From positions 124,001 to 188,000 of the forward strand of contig NZ_QRGA01000015.1 in NCBI RefSeq assembly GCF_003367175.1: DNA of 64,000 bases. The letters run 5' to 3'. Under the pieces are notes generated by a model. The model searched no databases. It was not told the DNA's origin and saw only the letters and a list, made by a program, of their open reading frames with translations. The first letter of the stretch is position 1, and each line of letters begins with the position of its first letter. Made by a program: the position numbers and the translations under genes. Origin of the DNA: Trinickia dinghuensis (GTDB taxonomy: Bacteria > Pseudomonadota > Gammaproteobacteria > Burkholderiales > Burkholderiaceae). Shown in pieces: positions 56,844-64,000 of this stretch.

Positions 56844-58661
56844 TTAAAGTGCCTCGAACCCGGCCAATTCGGCGGTCGTCTCCATCAATTGACGGAAGTC
56901 TTGACACAAGGCGATCCGACCAGCATCACTGACCGCTCTTACGCTTCGCACTCTGGCTTCGGCGATCGTCAGCGCGGCAAGCGGCAAACTCTCCCGTACG
57001 CTCGGATAGGCCTGGCCGCACAATGACGCAAGAACCCGAGCGTCCGCGGGCGGCAAACGATTCTCCAAGGCGAAGGCCGCCAACTCCAATTCAGGAAAGC
57101 TGACGTCCCCCCAGTTCGCCTCCGCCTGGAAGCGGTGGAGTCGCCCATAGTGGTCAACCCGCCAATGCCAGCCGCCGCAGGCATAGCGCAACGAGGAACG
57201 AATCGCCTTGCCCGTCTGCCCTAGCCACGGCACCCGTCGCGTCAGAAATGCGCTCAACCGCTCCGGCACAACCGGCGACAGGCCGCGGCTCTCTTGCATC
57301 GCATCCATTACCGCAGACCAACGCGGGCCGAGCGCGATAGTCGGAGAACCGTCGTGGGCAAGCGCAACGACTTGCCGCGTAAGAACGGTTATCCAGCCCG
57401 CAGCCTGCGCCAGCAGGTCAGCCCGAACCGACTGACTCGCGGCGTGAAATCTTTCGCGGAACGGCTCCGACGGGCCGATGTCCGCCGTCGCAACGTAGCC
57501 ATCGATGAACCACCCTCGCCGAGCGCAATCCATGTTTTGCGCCGTCCGGAACTCCGCGCGCCCGAACACGCCCTCGCCAATGAAGCGCAAGTGCAACAGT
57601 AGCTGGCTGTCAGCTCCGCAAACGGCTACCGGTGTCTTGCGCGGATTCACCAAAGGTCGCCGCCCCTGCAGAATCTTTGGGTCATTCCACGGTAGCCAGG
57701 TACGGCCGGATCCATAACGCAACTCACCGTGCGAACACCTGAATTGCAACTGGACATCGTGCGGCAGTGCAGGTAGCCCGGGCACGCGCCGCAGCCGCTC
57801 GATGAATCTTGGATGGTCTTCAGTTAGCAGGCACTCCCAAAGCCGTAGATCACGACAGCCCCGAACTGCGAGCGTGGGAAATTGCACGAGCCCAGCGCGC
57901 CCCGCCGGGCCGTGCCAAAGCTGTCCGACACTGGAAAACCATAGATCGACGCCTGGCTCACGCAACATTGCCGCGACGCGTTCCATCGTGTCTCCCGTAT
58001 CCGGCCGATCGTCCACCACTACGACCACCGGCGCGAACCGGCCATCGATCCAAGCCTGAATGGCCTCCAGCTCATCGATCGCCTCATTTGTGCTCTGGGG
58101 GCGTACAGTGCACCAGTGGGCATCCGCGACGCCTAGCTCCGTCAGCGCGGCCTTCCATAGCGGCGCGAGATATGTACCGCCGGAACGTATCCCAACGATC
58201 AGGACGGGGCGACTGATGCCCACTTGCGCCGTCAGCCGTTCGCCATCACCAGCAATGAGTTCGAGATCTGCGAGGTCATAGCCGCAGCATTCCGGCATAG
58301 GCAGGTGGATCAGCTTGCTCACGGACGCGAGCCTAAAGTCCTCCGTAATTTGGAGGCACACCGATGAGAGGTCATCTGCAATCGGATGCGCTGCCAGCAC
58401 TCGCCCCAGTAACCCCTGTGCGGCGCAGTCGGCGGCGGATTCAGCACGGCGAAGCTTCCTATTGATTTCGTCCTTCGCCGATATCGTCGCCGCCCCTCCC
58501 GACTTCCAGTGAGCCAGTAGATCCGCCCAGAATTGCACGGCAGCGCAGGATACAAGGTAACGATCCAAGTTTTCCTGGCCAACGGCGTCGCGTAGGCGGC
58601 CCAGCACTTGCTCGACATCAAGGCGAATCACGCCTGTAGGGGTCGCGTCAGTAGACAACAT
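56844..58661 (-). CDS. Phosphoribosyltransferase-domain protein, probable BtrL-type aminoglycoside ribosylation enzyme
   Basis: 605 residues. Residues ~100-290 carry a phosphoribosyltransferase core: pyrophosphate loop VGIRSGGTYLAPLW (156-169) and PRPP-binding VVVVVDDRPDTGDT (212-225). Flanking N- and C-terminal regions (WLPWNDPKILQGRRP; RYACGGWHWRVDHYGRLHRFQ) are unassigned. In butirosin biosynthesis a PRPP-dependent enzyme (BtrL) attaches 5-phosphoribose to neamine before a phosphatase (BtrP) makes ribostamycin; this protein sits in the matching context. Overlaps the synthase gene by 14 bases. Acceptor is inferred, not shown. Confidence 0.72.
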   Translation of the reverse strand: MLSTDATPTGVIRLDVEQVLGRLRDAVGQENLDRYLVSCAAVQFWADLLAHWKSGGAATISAKDEINRKLRRAESAADCAAQGLLGRVLAAHPIADDLSSVCLQITEDFRLASVSKLIHLPMPECCGYDLADLELIAGDGERLTAQVGISRPVLIVGIRSGGTYLAPLWKAALTELGVADAHWCTVRPQSTNEAIDELEAIQAWIDGRFAPVVVVVDDRPDTGDTMERVAAMLREPGVDLWFSSVGQLWHGPAGRAGLVQFPTLAVRGCRDLRLWECLLTEDHPRFIERLRRVPGLPALPHDVQLQFRCSHGELRYGSGRTWLPWNDPKILQGRRPLVNPRKTPVAVCGADSQLLLHLRFIGEGVFGRAEFRTAQNMDCARRGWFIDGYVATADIGPSEPFRERFHAASQSVRADLLAQAAGWITVLTRQVVALAHDGSPTIALGPRWSAVMDAMQESRGLSPVVPERLSAFLTRRVPWLGQTGKAIRSSLRYACGGWHWRVDHYGRLHRFQAEANWGDVSFPELELAAFALENRLPPADARVLASLCGQAYPSVRESLPLAALTIAEARVRSVRAVSDAGRIALCQDFRQLMETTAELAGFEAL

Positions 58662-59778
58662 TGGCGATTTCGGTCAAGCGCGTCTCGATACAGGACTGAA
58701 CCAGCGAAGACTCAACCACCGTTAACGGCCTCTCGACTGGTCCGTTCGGGACACCCAGCCCTCTCAGCAGAATCATGGCTACTTCGTCAGGGCGGGCAGA
58801 GACATATCCACGCTTGTTGTCTGTGCGTAGGTACGCCATCACTGCTGTTACGGTCACCCCCATAGGCAATCGGACCACGAGCCCATTGCGCGTCAGCAGC
58901 CGATGGTGAAGCTCTAGCTCAGTCGAACTCAGCAGCCCGAGCCGACACGCGGCTTCCGCCGCCACGATCATCCCGAGGCCAACAGCCTCTCCATGCGGCA
59001 CCCGGCCATTCGCGGCCAGCTCTATGGCGTGGCCTACTGTGTGCCCATACTCGAATACAAGGGCCTGCTTGCGTTCGTATTTATCGAGGATCATGACCTT
59101 GTGCTTGGCAAGCAAACCGCCTTCGATAATGGCCATGAATTCCGTATCGGAATAGCGCGCGTCCGCGTTCAACATATCGTCAAGCAGCTGAATGTTCTCC
59201 GTCGCCACCGTCAACGCGTTTTTGATGATCTCATTCATACCCGAGCGAACCTGATTCGCAGGCAAGGTCCGCAGATAGTTGAGATCGATCAGTACCGCCG
59301 CCGGCGCGTGATAGCAGCCCAGCAAATTCTTTCCGTACGGCAAGTTCACAGCCTGTTTGAGCGAGGCCACCGAGTCCGCCGCGGCAATCAAAGTGGTCGG
59401 AACGTGCACTAGGCGAACGCCGCGAAAGAGCAGAGCGGCTGTCAACCCGGCGAGATTCCCGATGACCCCGCCACCAACGGCTACGATTGCCCCCCTCCGA
59501 TCGATGCCCGCGTGCACCATTTCCCGCGCCAGGCGCTCAACCGCGGCAATAGACTTCGCTGACTCGCCGCCGTCGGCAATCCACAGCCTCGCCGGCTCTT
59601 CAGCGGCGAGCCGATCAAATAGCGCACGCCCGTGCAGCTGAGCGACGGTCCGGTCGACGACGAAGTGATAGCTCGAGGCTTTAAGCTCGCGCAACCTGAA
59701 TACGATTTCATCATCGCACCGCGCGCCGATCCATACGGGGCACTGCTCGTTTTCGAACTGGAGTAGCAAGTTACGCAT
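58648..59778 (-). CDS. 2-deoxy-scyllo-inosose synthase (BtrC/NeoC-like)
   Basis: 376 residues, sugar-phosphate cyclase. Diagnostic DOI-synthase block SVASLKQAVN (136-145, K141), as in BtrC SVLSIKQAVN and unlike 3-dehydroquinate synthase (SSVGGKTGVN type). Also IVAVGGGVIGNLAG (NAD), zinc ligands E183, H246 and H262 (FEYGHTVGH; HGEA), LRTDNKRGYV. Converts glucose-6-phosphate to 2-deoxy-scyllo-inosose, the committed step for 2-deoxystreptamine. The second ATG (59778) is preferred: GGGGAAG lies 7 bases upstream; the ATG at 59805 adds nine residues. First gene of the left arm. Confidence 0.92.
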   Translation of the reverse strand: MRNLLLQFENEQCPVWIGARCDDEIVFRLRELKASSYHFVVDRTVAQLHGRALFDRLAAEEPARLWIADGGESAKSIAAVERLAREMVHAGIDRRGAIVAVGGGVIGNLAGLTAALLFRGVRLVHVPTTLIAAADSVASLKQAVNLPYGKNLLGCYHAPAAVLIDLNYLRTLPANQVRSGMNEIIKNALTVATENIQLLDDMLNADARYSDTEFMAIIEGGLLAKHKVMILDKYERKQALVFEYGHTVGHAIELAANGRVPHGEAVGLGMIVAAEAACRLGLLSSTELELHHRLLTRNGLVVRLPMGVTVTAVMAYLRTDNKRGYVSARPDEVAMILLRGLGVPNGPVERPLTVVESSLVQSCIETRLTEIANVVY

Positions 59779-60134
59779 AGAAAACTTCCCCTGCCTCAAC
59801 CGCATTAACGATTGATAGAAAGCCTAAACGATTCATACCCTCTCCAACACATGCGACGCAGAAGGCAAAATATACAGCAATAATTCGCAATTTATTACGT
59901 AATTTGGTCTGAAAATTTATTGAGATATATGCATCTTATAATTGATATATAAATAAATTTTCAGACCAAATTACCTTTAAAAAAATCAATACTAAATTAT
60001 AATTAAAACTCCGATCGCATTAAGATGCACATGCCGCACACTCATTCGTCTTACCAAATTATCGGTAGATCATTTAATGAACGAAGAAGGCAAGATTCCG
60101 CTTTCGGCCATTACTTTAAGCAACCAACGACAAG
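59779..60134. promoter_or_regulatory. AT-rich divergent control region of the aminoglycoside cluster
   Basis: 356 bases between the divergent cyclase and GMC genes, strikingly AT-rich (about 59865-60010) against high-GC surroundings. It contains a perfect 23-bp inverted repeat: arm 59899-59921 and arm 59952-59974, 30-bp loop. GCATCTT (59931-59937) has its complement AAGATGC at 60022-60028. No coding frame. Probably carries both promoters and a regulator or nucleoid-protein site. Confidence 0.75.
59899..59974. repeat. Perfect 23-bp inverted repeat in the cluster promoter region
   Basis: Left arm begins GTAATTTGGTCTGAAAATTT, right arm ends AAATTTTCAGACCAAATTAC; 23 paired bases, 30-base spacer with further partial symmetry (GATATAT...ATATAT). 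Outside the arms pairing stops and no target-site duplication flanks it. Could extrude as a cruciform, act as a two-site operator, or fold in the leader RNA. Confidence 0.85.
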
Positions 60135-61745
60135 ATGATGTCCTCGTCCGCGCCATTCGCTGAACACCAAGCTCTCGGCTCATCGCACATCCATGGGCTA
60201 CCACCTGACGTACTACTAGAGGACCCTTTCGACGTCGTTGTCATTGGGAGCGGTGCCGGCGGCGCCGTGGCCGCAGAAACGTTCGTTCGCGCCAGGCTTC
60301 GCACGCTCCTCCTGGAAGAAGGCGTCAGGCTTAAAGCCGGTGCGAAAAATGCGGCCGTCGATGCGGACGCCACCACTGCGTTGGCCGGCAATGACGTGCA
60401 AGGATGGGACCCGCGGGGGTGGCCATGGAGCACGCGCAATCTCGGGGGTGGAACGGTTTTCTATGGCGGCGCGTCCTTCCGGTACACCGACTTCGACTTC
60501 GACCCCAGCGAATGCATTCGTGTCGACGGGCTTCCGGTGAAATGGCCCATTGATGCGGCAGACCTCGCGCCCTTCTATCAGGAAATGGAGTCCCGTCTTT
60601 GCATTGACTATGCGGGATTCACTTGCGGACGGCGACAGCCTCCCGAATCCTTGAGCCTTCCCGGGGAAAATCTCTGGCGAGGCGCGATCCAATTAGGCCA
60701 TCTACCGTGCACCACCCCAATGGCGATCGAGCGCACCCTATGCAACCACTGCTCGCTGTGCATCTCGGCACAGTGCCCGCGTGGCGCGAAGCGCGACGTG
60801 GTCAACGCCATCCTGGGGCCGCTGGCAGACGCCCCGAATCTGCTGCTGTTGAGCGGCGTAAAGGCCGTATCGCTGATGCAGGAGAGGCGCCATCGCGTCC
60901 ACTCCGTGCAATGTGTGGATGCCGAGACCGGCCGTGTTCACTTCATTCGAGCGCACCGTTTCGTCCTGGCCGGCAATGCGATCCAGACGGCCGCCTTGCT
61001 GCTGCGCTCGGTCACGCCCTATGCTCCTCACGGGCTCGGCAATGAACACGATGTCGTCGGTCGAGGGCTCTGCATGAAGCTAAGCGAATATTCGCAAGGC
61101 ATTGCGGATGGAGACCGGCAACGAATCGACGCCCATCCGATCGGGTATCGAGGGCCGTTCTCGACCGTCTGCGTGCTCGATCACTACCTGGATGAACGGT
61201 GCCCGTATGGAGTAGGTGGGCTGATCTACGAGGCTAAACACGATGACTGGGCACCTTTGCAAGTCGACGGTCTCGTGTTGCGAGTCGAAGCTATCCTCGC
61301 GGATCACCCTTCTCTTGGGAATCGGGTCCGCCTCTCGAACACGACGGACCGCTGGGGACTGTCGCAGATCATGATCGACTACACGGTGGACCCGCGAGAC
61401 TTAGCGCGCTTGGCCTATATGAAAGAACGGTCGGCCGACTGGCTGAAGGCTGCCGGTGCGCGCGATATTCGACACGAAGCCTCCAACTTTGCCATGGGCA
61501 GCACCCATCTGCATGGCACCTGTCGCGCGGGCGAAGATCCGCGGACCTCAGTGGTGAATAGAGATGGCCGGGTTCATTCACTGGATAACGTCTACGTCGC
61601 AGACGGCAGCTATATGCCCTATCCCGGCGGCTTGAACCCCACCCTCACAATCCAAGCCAATGCGCTACGAATCGCTAGGCAAATCGTTCGCGAGGCAGCC
61701 AGCCCGGTGGACACCTTACAGCCCGGGCGACTCGCTGCCAATTGA
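60135..61745 (+). CDS. GMC oxidoreductase, probable paromamine 6'-oxidase/dehydrogenase (NeoG/BtrQ-like)
   Basis: 536 residues, FAD enzyme. FAD fold DVVVIGSGAGGAVAAE (33-48); LGGGTVFYGGASFRYTDFDFDPSE (103-126) closely follows NeoG (LGGGTVFYGGASWRYRPFDFDPSE); C-terminal GSTHLHGTCRAGEDPRTSVV and MPYPGGLNPTLTIQANALR. Oxidises the 6'-hydroxyl of paromamine to the aldehyde for the class III aminotransferase. A cysteine motif C203-x2-C206-x2-C209-x4-C214 is present. First gene of the right arm; two adjacent ATGs (60135, 60138). Only a weak ribosome site. Confidence 0.9.
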   Translation: MMSSSAPFAEHQALGSSHIHGLPPDVLLEDPFDVVVIGSGAGGAVAAETFVRARLRTLLLEEGVRLKAGAKNAAVDADATTALAGNDVQGWDPRGWPWSTRNLGGGTVFYGGASFRYTDFDFDPSECIRVDGLPVKWPIDAADLAPFYQEMESRLCIDYAGFTCGRRQPPESLSLPGENLWRGAIQLGHLPCTTPMAIERTLCNHCSLCISAQCPRGAKRDVVNAILGPLADAPNLLLLSGVKAVSLMQERRHRVHSVQCVDAETGRVHFIRAHRFVLAGNAIQTAALLLRSVTPYAPHGLGNEHDVVGRGLCMKLSEYSQGIADGDRQRIDAHPIGYRGPFSTVCVLDHYLDERCPYGVGGLIYEAKHDDWAPLQVDGLVLRVEAILADHPSLGNRVRLSNTTDRWGLSQIMIDYTVDPRDLARLAYMKERSADWLKAAGARDIRHEASNFAMGSTHLHGTCRAGEDPRTSVVNRDGRVHSLDNVYVADGSYMPYPGGLNPTLTIQANALRIARQIVREAASPVDTLQPGRLAAN

Positions 61746-61771
61746 ACGTCACCCATAAAGCGACCACGGCC

Positions 61772-62020
61772 ATGACAAGCACCTTCATTCGTCAACTCAT
61801 CGTCCACACGATTTGCAACGTGACCGGCGAGGAGCCAAAAACTATCGTGGCACTCGACGAGGTCGAACTGAATACCCGCGACTGGGAACAGGTCTTCAGC
61901 CGCCTGGAGGCGACCCTCGATATTCACACCGGCATGCTGTCGTCGACAAGCCGATCGATCTCAATCGATGCGCTAGCGGATTCGCTGGACACCAAGCTCG
62001 TTGGCGACATCATCCTCTAA
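61772..62020 (+). CDS. Acyl-carrier-protein-like small protein lacking the attachment serine
   Basis: 82 residues, carrier-protein-like helical pattern: ICNVTGEEPKTIVALDEVEL - NTRDW - EQVFSRLEATLDIHTG, then ISIDALADSL. Aligning on LEATLDI (as ACP LEEEFDI) puts N34-T35 at the normal Asp-Ser of the DSL motif, so the phosphopantetheine serine is replaced by threonine. ACPs (BtrI) load the butirosin side chain, but this one may be unmodified or a structural relic. ATG at 61772; a TTG at 61742 overlapping the GMC stop is an alternative. Confidence 0.62.
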   Translation: MTSTFIRQLIVHTICNVTGEEPKTIVALDEVELNTRDWEQVFSRLEATLDIHTGMLSSTSRSISIDALADSLDTKLVGDIIL

Positions 62021-62103
62021 CCGAATGGACACCCGATCCACTCCCTCACGGGCGTGTCGTCCGAGTCCATGGTCTGCACGATCCATGTGAAGGCTTGATT
62101 CGC

Positions 62104-63339
62104 ATGAAAGTCCTGAAGCTGACTCCCTTTTTCCATCATCCGGACGTCGAATCGTGGCCCCTGGATTACGACTCCGTCGGGGGTATGCAGGTGCAAACTT
62201 GGCGACAGGCCGTTTGCCTCGCGGAAGCGGGCATCCAACAGCACGTGATGACCATCGGCTTCCCGGGGCTACCCAAACTGCGGGAGCTACATCCGCTTCT
62301 TTGCGTGGAACGGATGATGGTACCCATGCCACGGATACGCTCCGAGTTCACTGGACTGGTGGGGCTCACTCAGTCTTGGGCCGCAGCGACACTAGGTGCC
62401 CTGCTTTATCGAGCGCGCAAGCAAAACTTCGACATCGTCCACGTGCATCTGGACGGGCAGATCCCCGCACTCCTAGTCGCGTGGCTGGCTCCCCGGTTGT
62501 TGCGCCGCCCGCTGATCGTCACGGTCCACTGCTCTCGTCTCGCGGTCTATACCCCCAGTTCGTGGCTGGATGTGCGCCAGCATCGGCTAGCCCGATGGCT
62601 GGAAAAGCGGGCCGTCACTACGGCTTTCGCAATTATGGCCCTGACGCAACGAACTGCGACGGTGCTCGCCAAGGACGCGAGGCTCGTCGAAATCATTCCC
62701 GACATGGTCGATACCACTCAATTTGCACCGCCGCCACTCGATGCCGTAGCAGCGTTCCGCGCACGCCACGGCTTAACGAGGCGAACGGTCGGCTTTGTCG
62801 GCCGAATTGCAAAGGAAAAGGGATGGCACCACCTGATCCCACTCGCGGTCGCGCTCCGAGAAGAAGCGTGCGAGCTGCTTATCGTCGGCGACGGAACACA
62901 ACGAGATCGCCTACGGCACGCGGTTGAGAAGGCGGGGCTGCAGGATTGGGTGACCATGACAGGCTTTATCCCCCACCATGACGTACCGGCAGCGATGGCA
63001 TCCTGCCACCTGATCGTGATGCCATCGATGTATGAGGAGTTCGGGGGCGCAAGCATCGAGGCCTTGGCTACCGGAGTGCCTGTCGTGGCCTTTGCCGTCG
63101 GCGGCTTGCAGGAAATCTTGCGCGGCGTCACGCCTGAACTACTGATCCCTCCGGAGGATACCCGCGCACTGATCTCGCGGGTCAAGGAGGTGCTCGCCGG
63201 TCATCACGCTGAAAGAGCACGTCCTGCCCGGTTGCGTGCGTACGTCGAAGACCGCTACACCCCATCGGCGATGTGCGCTCGGACACTGAACCTCTACCGA
63301 TTGGCACTAGTCAACTCGATGAAAGCCGCTAACCGATGA
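62104..63339 (+). CDS. GT4 glycosyltransferase, 2-deoxystreptamine N-acetylglucosaminyltransferase (NeoM/BtrM-like)
   Basis: 411 residues. The N-terminus MKVLKLTPFFHHPDVESWPLDYDSVGGMQVQ and FTGLVGLTQSW mirror NeoM (LTPFFHH...WP...DAVGGMQVQ; LTGLVGLNQAW). GT-B donor side: VGFVGRIAKEKGWHHLIPL, LLIVGDGTQRDRLR, and the EX7E motif in YEEFGGASIEALATGVPVVA. Joins GlcNAc from UDP-GlcNAc to 2-deoxystreptamine, giving 2'-N-acetylparomamine. The start at 62104 is set by homology, with GAAGG about ten bases upstream; the long frame from 61813 overlaps the carrier gene. Confidence 0.9.
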   Translation: MKVLKLTPFFHHPDVESWPLDYDSVGGMQVQTWRQAVCLAEAGIQQHVMTIGFPGLPKLRELHPLLCVERMMVPMPRIRSEFTGLVGLTQSWAAATLGALLYRARKQNFDIVHVHLDGQIPALLVAWLAPRLLRRPLIVTVHCSRLAVYTPSSWLDVRQHRLARWLEKRAVTTAFAIMALTQRTATVLAKDARLVEIIPDMVDTTQFAPPPLDAVAAFRARHGLTRRTVGFVGRIAKEKGWHHLIPLAVALREEACELLIVGDGTQRDRLRHAVEKAGLQDWVTMTGFIPHHDVPAAMASCHLIVMPSMYEEFGGASIEALATGVPVVAFAVGGLQEILRGVTPELLIPPEDTRALISRVKEVLAGHHAERARPARLRAYVEDRYTPSAMCARTLNLYRLALVNSMKAANR

Positions 63340-63415
63340 TCATCCGGTACCGGTTACGCGGCGTGGGTCACGAGGCATCAGCCGAAACAATGAGCAGCCA
63401 CTAAAGGAATCCTCC

Positions 63416-64000
63416 ATGTCGCTAGTTCGTCTTCCCAACAGTGCTTCCGCACGAGAAGTGGAGCACTGCCTGCGCGAGCAGGGTTATGCCATCATCGACA
63501 AGCTCGTGCCAGCCGCCACGATGGATCGCATTGCAGAGGAGCTGGAGCCCTACACAGCGGTCGCGCCCTTCGGGCCGGACAACATTCTCGGCAGACGGAC
63601 CAAACGCACCGGGGGCCTGATCGCACGCTCGGCGAGCGCCCGCGAGTTGATCGTCAATCCGACAATTCTCGAGACAACCCGCCGTTTCCTATCTCACGCG
63701 ACGACCTGTCAGATTCACTGCACCCAGGTCGTGTCCATTTATCCCGGCGCCAAAGCGCAAACGCTGCATCAGGATGAGGTGGCCTGGGATATGTTTCCCT
63801 TCCCCCTTGATTATCACGCTCAGTGCAACACGCTTTGGGCCATGACCGACTACACCGACGACATGGGCGCGACACGCATCGTCCCTGGCAGTCATCGCGC
63901 GGGGCGGGGTGTTGAATTTCAGATCGCAGATAGTCTTCCCGTGGAAATGGAAAAGGGATCGGTACTGATCTACGACGGCAAGATTTACCACGGCGGCGGC
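63416..64000 (+). CDS. PhyH-type Fe(II)/2-oxoglutarate dioxygenase, cut by right edge
   Basis: 195 residues visible, no stop. Double-stranded beta-helix oxygenase: LHQDEV gives iron ligands H118 and D120, TRIVPGSHR (153-161), and KIYHGGG offers the distal histidine H192; the 2-oxoglutarate arginine would follow beyond the edge. AAGGA seven bases ahead of the ATG. In kanamycin biosynthesis a PhyH-family enzyme (KanJ) oxidises the 2' amine, and related enzymes hydroxylate or desaturate other products, so this is a tailoring candidate; the position it acts on is unknown. Confidence 0.85.
   Translation, partial: MSLVRLPNSASAREVEHCLREQGYAIIDKLVPAATMDRIAEELEPYTAVAPFGPDNILGRRTKRTGGLIARSASARELIVNPTILETTRRFLSHATTCQIHCTQVVSIYPGAKAQTLHQDEVAWDMFPFPLDYHAQCNTLWAMTDYTDDMGATRIVPGSHRAGRGVEFQIADSLPVEMEKGSVLIYDGKIYHGGG

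Noticed and set aside
58648-59778. Cyclase read as 3-dehydroquinate synthase or valiolone synthase
   Set aside because: The SLKQAVN block and neighbouring DOI aminotransferase, NeoM-like and NeoG-like genes fit only the DOI route.
59899-59974. Inverted repeat as a MITE or IS end
   Set aside because: No target-site duplication or transposase remnant; repeat ends coincide with nothing mobile.
61772-62020. Functional BtrI equivalent for a butirosin-type side chain
   Set aside because: No attachment serine at the aligned position and no side-chain ligase or acyltransferase genes in view.
1-64000. tRNA, rRNA, CRISPR arrays, intact insertion sequences
   Set aside because: None recognised on either strand; short repeats found are not CRISPR-like.

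Overview
The window is high-GC DNA read as a member of the Burkholderiaceae (Burkholderia sensu lato, e.g. Paraburkholderia, Trinickia or Caballeronia). The basis is the gene content: a choline/betaine-to-serine catabolic block, a liu leucine-degradation operon with a TetR regulator, and a TorF-type porin. I see no rRNA, tRNA, CRISPR array or intact insertion sequence.

1-4.7 kb: fdhA (cut by the left edge) is divergent from betB-betA. 4.7-22.4 kb is a mosaic: an orphan nucleotidyltransferase with hicAB; a methyltransferase; HxlR/GST; a scar joining a broken lysR and a broken lipocalin-like gene; TetR/DinB; an alcohol dehydrogenase with an AraC regulator; an aldo/keto reductase; a GAF-GGDEF cyclase; and a GntR-controlled catabolic set (class V aminotransferase, MFS carrier, hydratase-like protein, FAD/Fe-S dehydrogenase). 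22.4-35 kb returns to betaine metabolism: sdaA-soxBDAG-folB read as one operon, a GlxA-type regulator, and choV-choW-gbdR-choX. With fdhA and betBA this carries choline to glycine betaine, sarcosine to glycine plus a C1 unit, and serine to pyruvate. 35.4-47.6 kb holds a TorF porin, CDP-diacylglycerol pyrophosphatase, two tandem lipoproteins, a cysteine-synthase-like gene, liuABCD with a divergent TetR, and a DUF2891 gene.

47.6-64 kb is the most striking part: a 2-deoxystreptamine aminoglycoside biosynthetic cluster in a Gram-negative, running off the right edge. Two divergent arms flank an AT-rich control region with a perfect 23-bp inverted repeat. The left arm encodes 2-deoxy-scyllo-inosose synthase, a phosphoribosyltransferase, a class III aminotransferase, a PIG-L deacetylase, a scyllo-inosose aminotransferase, an ABC exporter and a 1237-residue PEP-synthase-like protein of unknown role. 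The right arm encodes a paromamine-6'-oxidase-like GMC enzyme, a carrier-protein-like protein lacking the usual serine, a NeoM/BtrM-like glycosyltransferase and a PhyH-type dioxygenase (cut by the edge).

Read together, the enzymes match the butirosin/neomycin route: glucose-6-phosphate to 2-deoxy-scyllo-inosose, 2-deoxystreptamine, 2'-N-acetylparomamine, paromamine, neamine, then ribosylation to a ribostamycin-like core. Not seen here are the 2-deoxy-scyllo-inosamine dehydrogenase, a 5''-phosphatase and a recognisable resistance gene; they may lie to the right. Family assignments rest on motifs and remembered homologues, not on searches.
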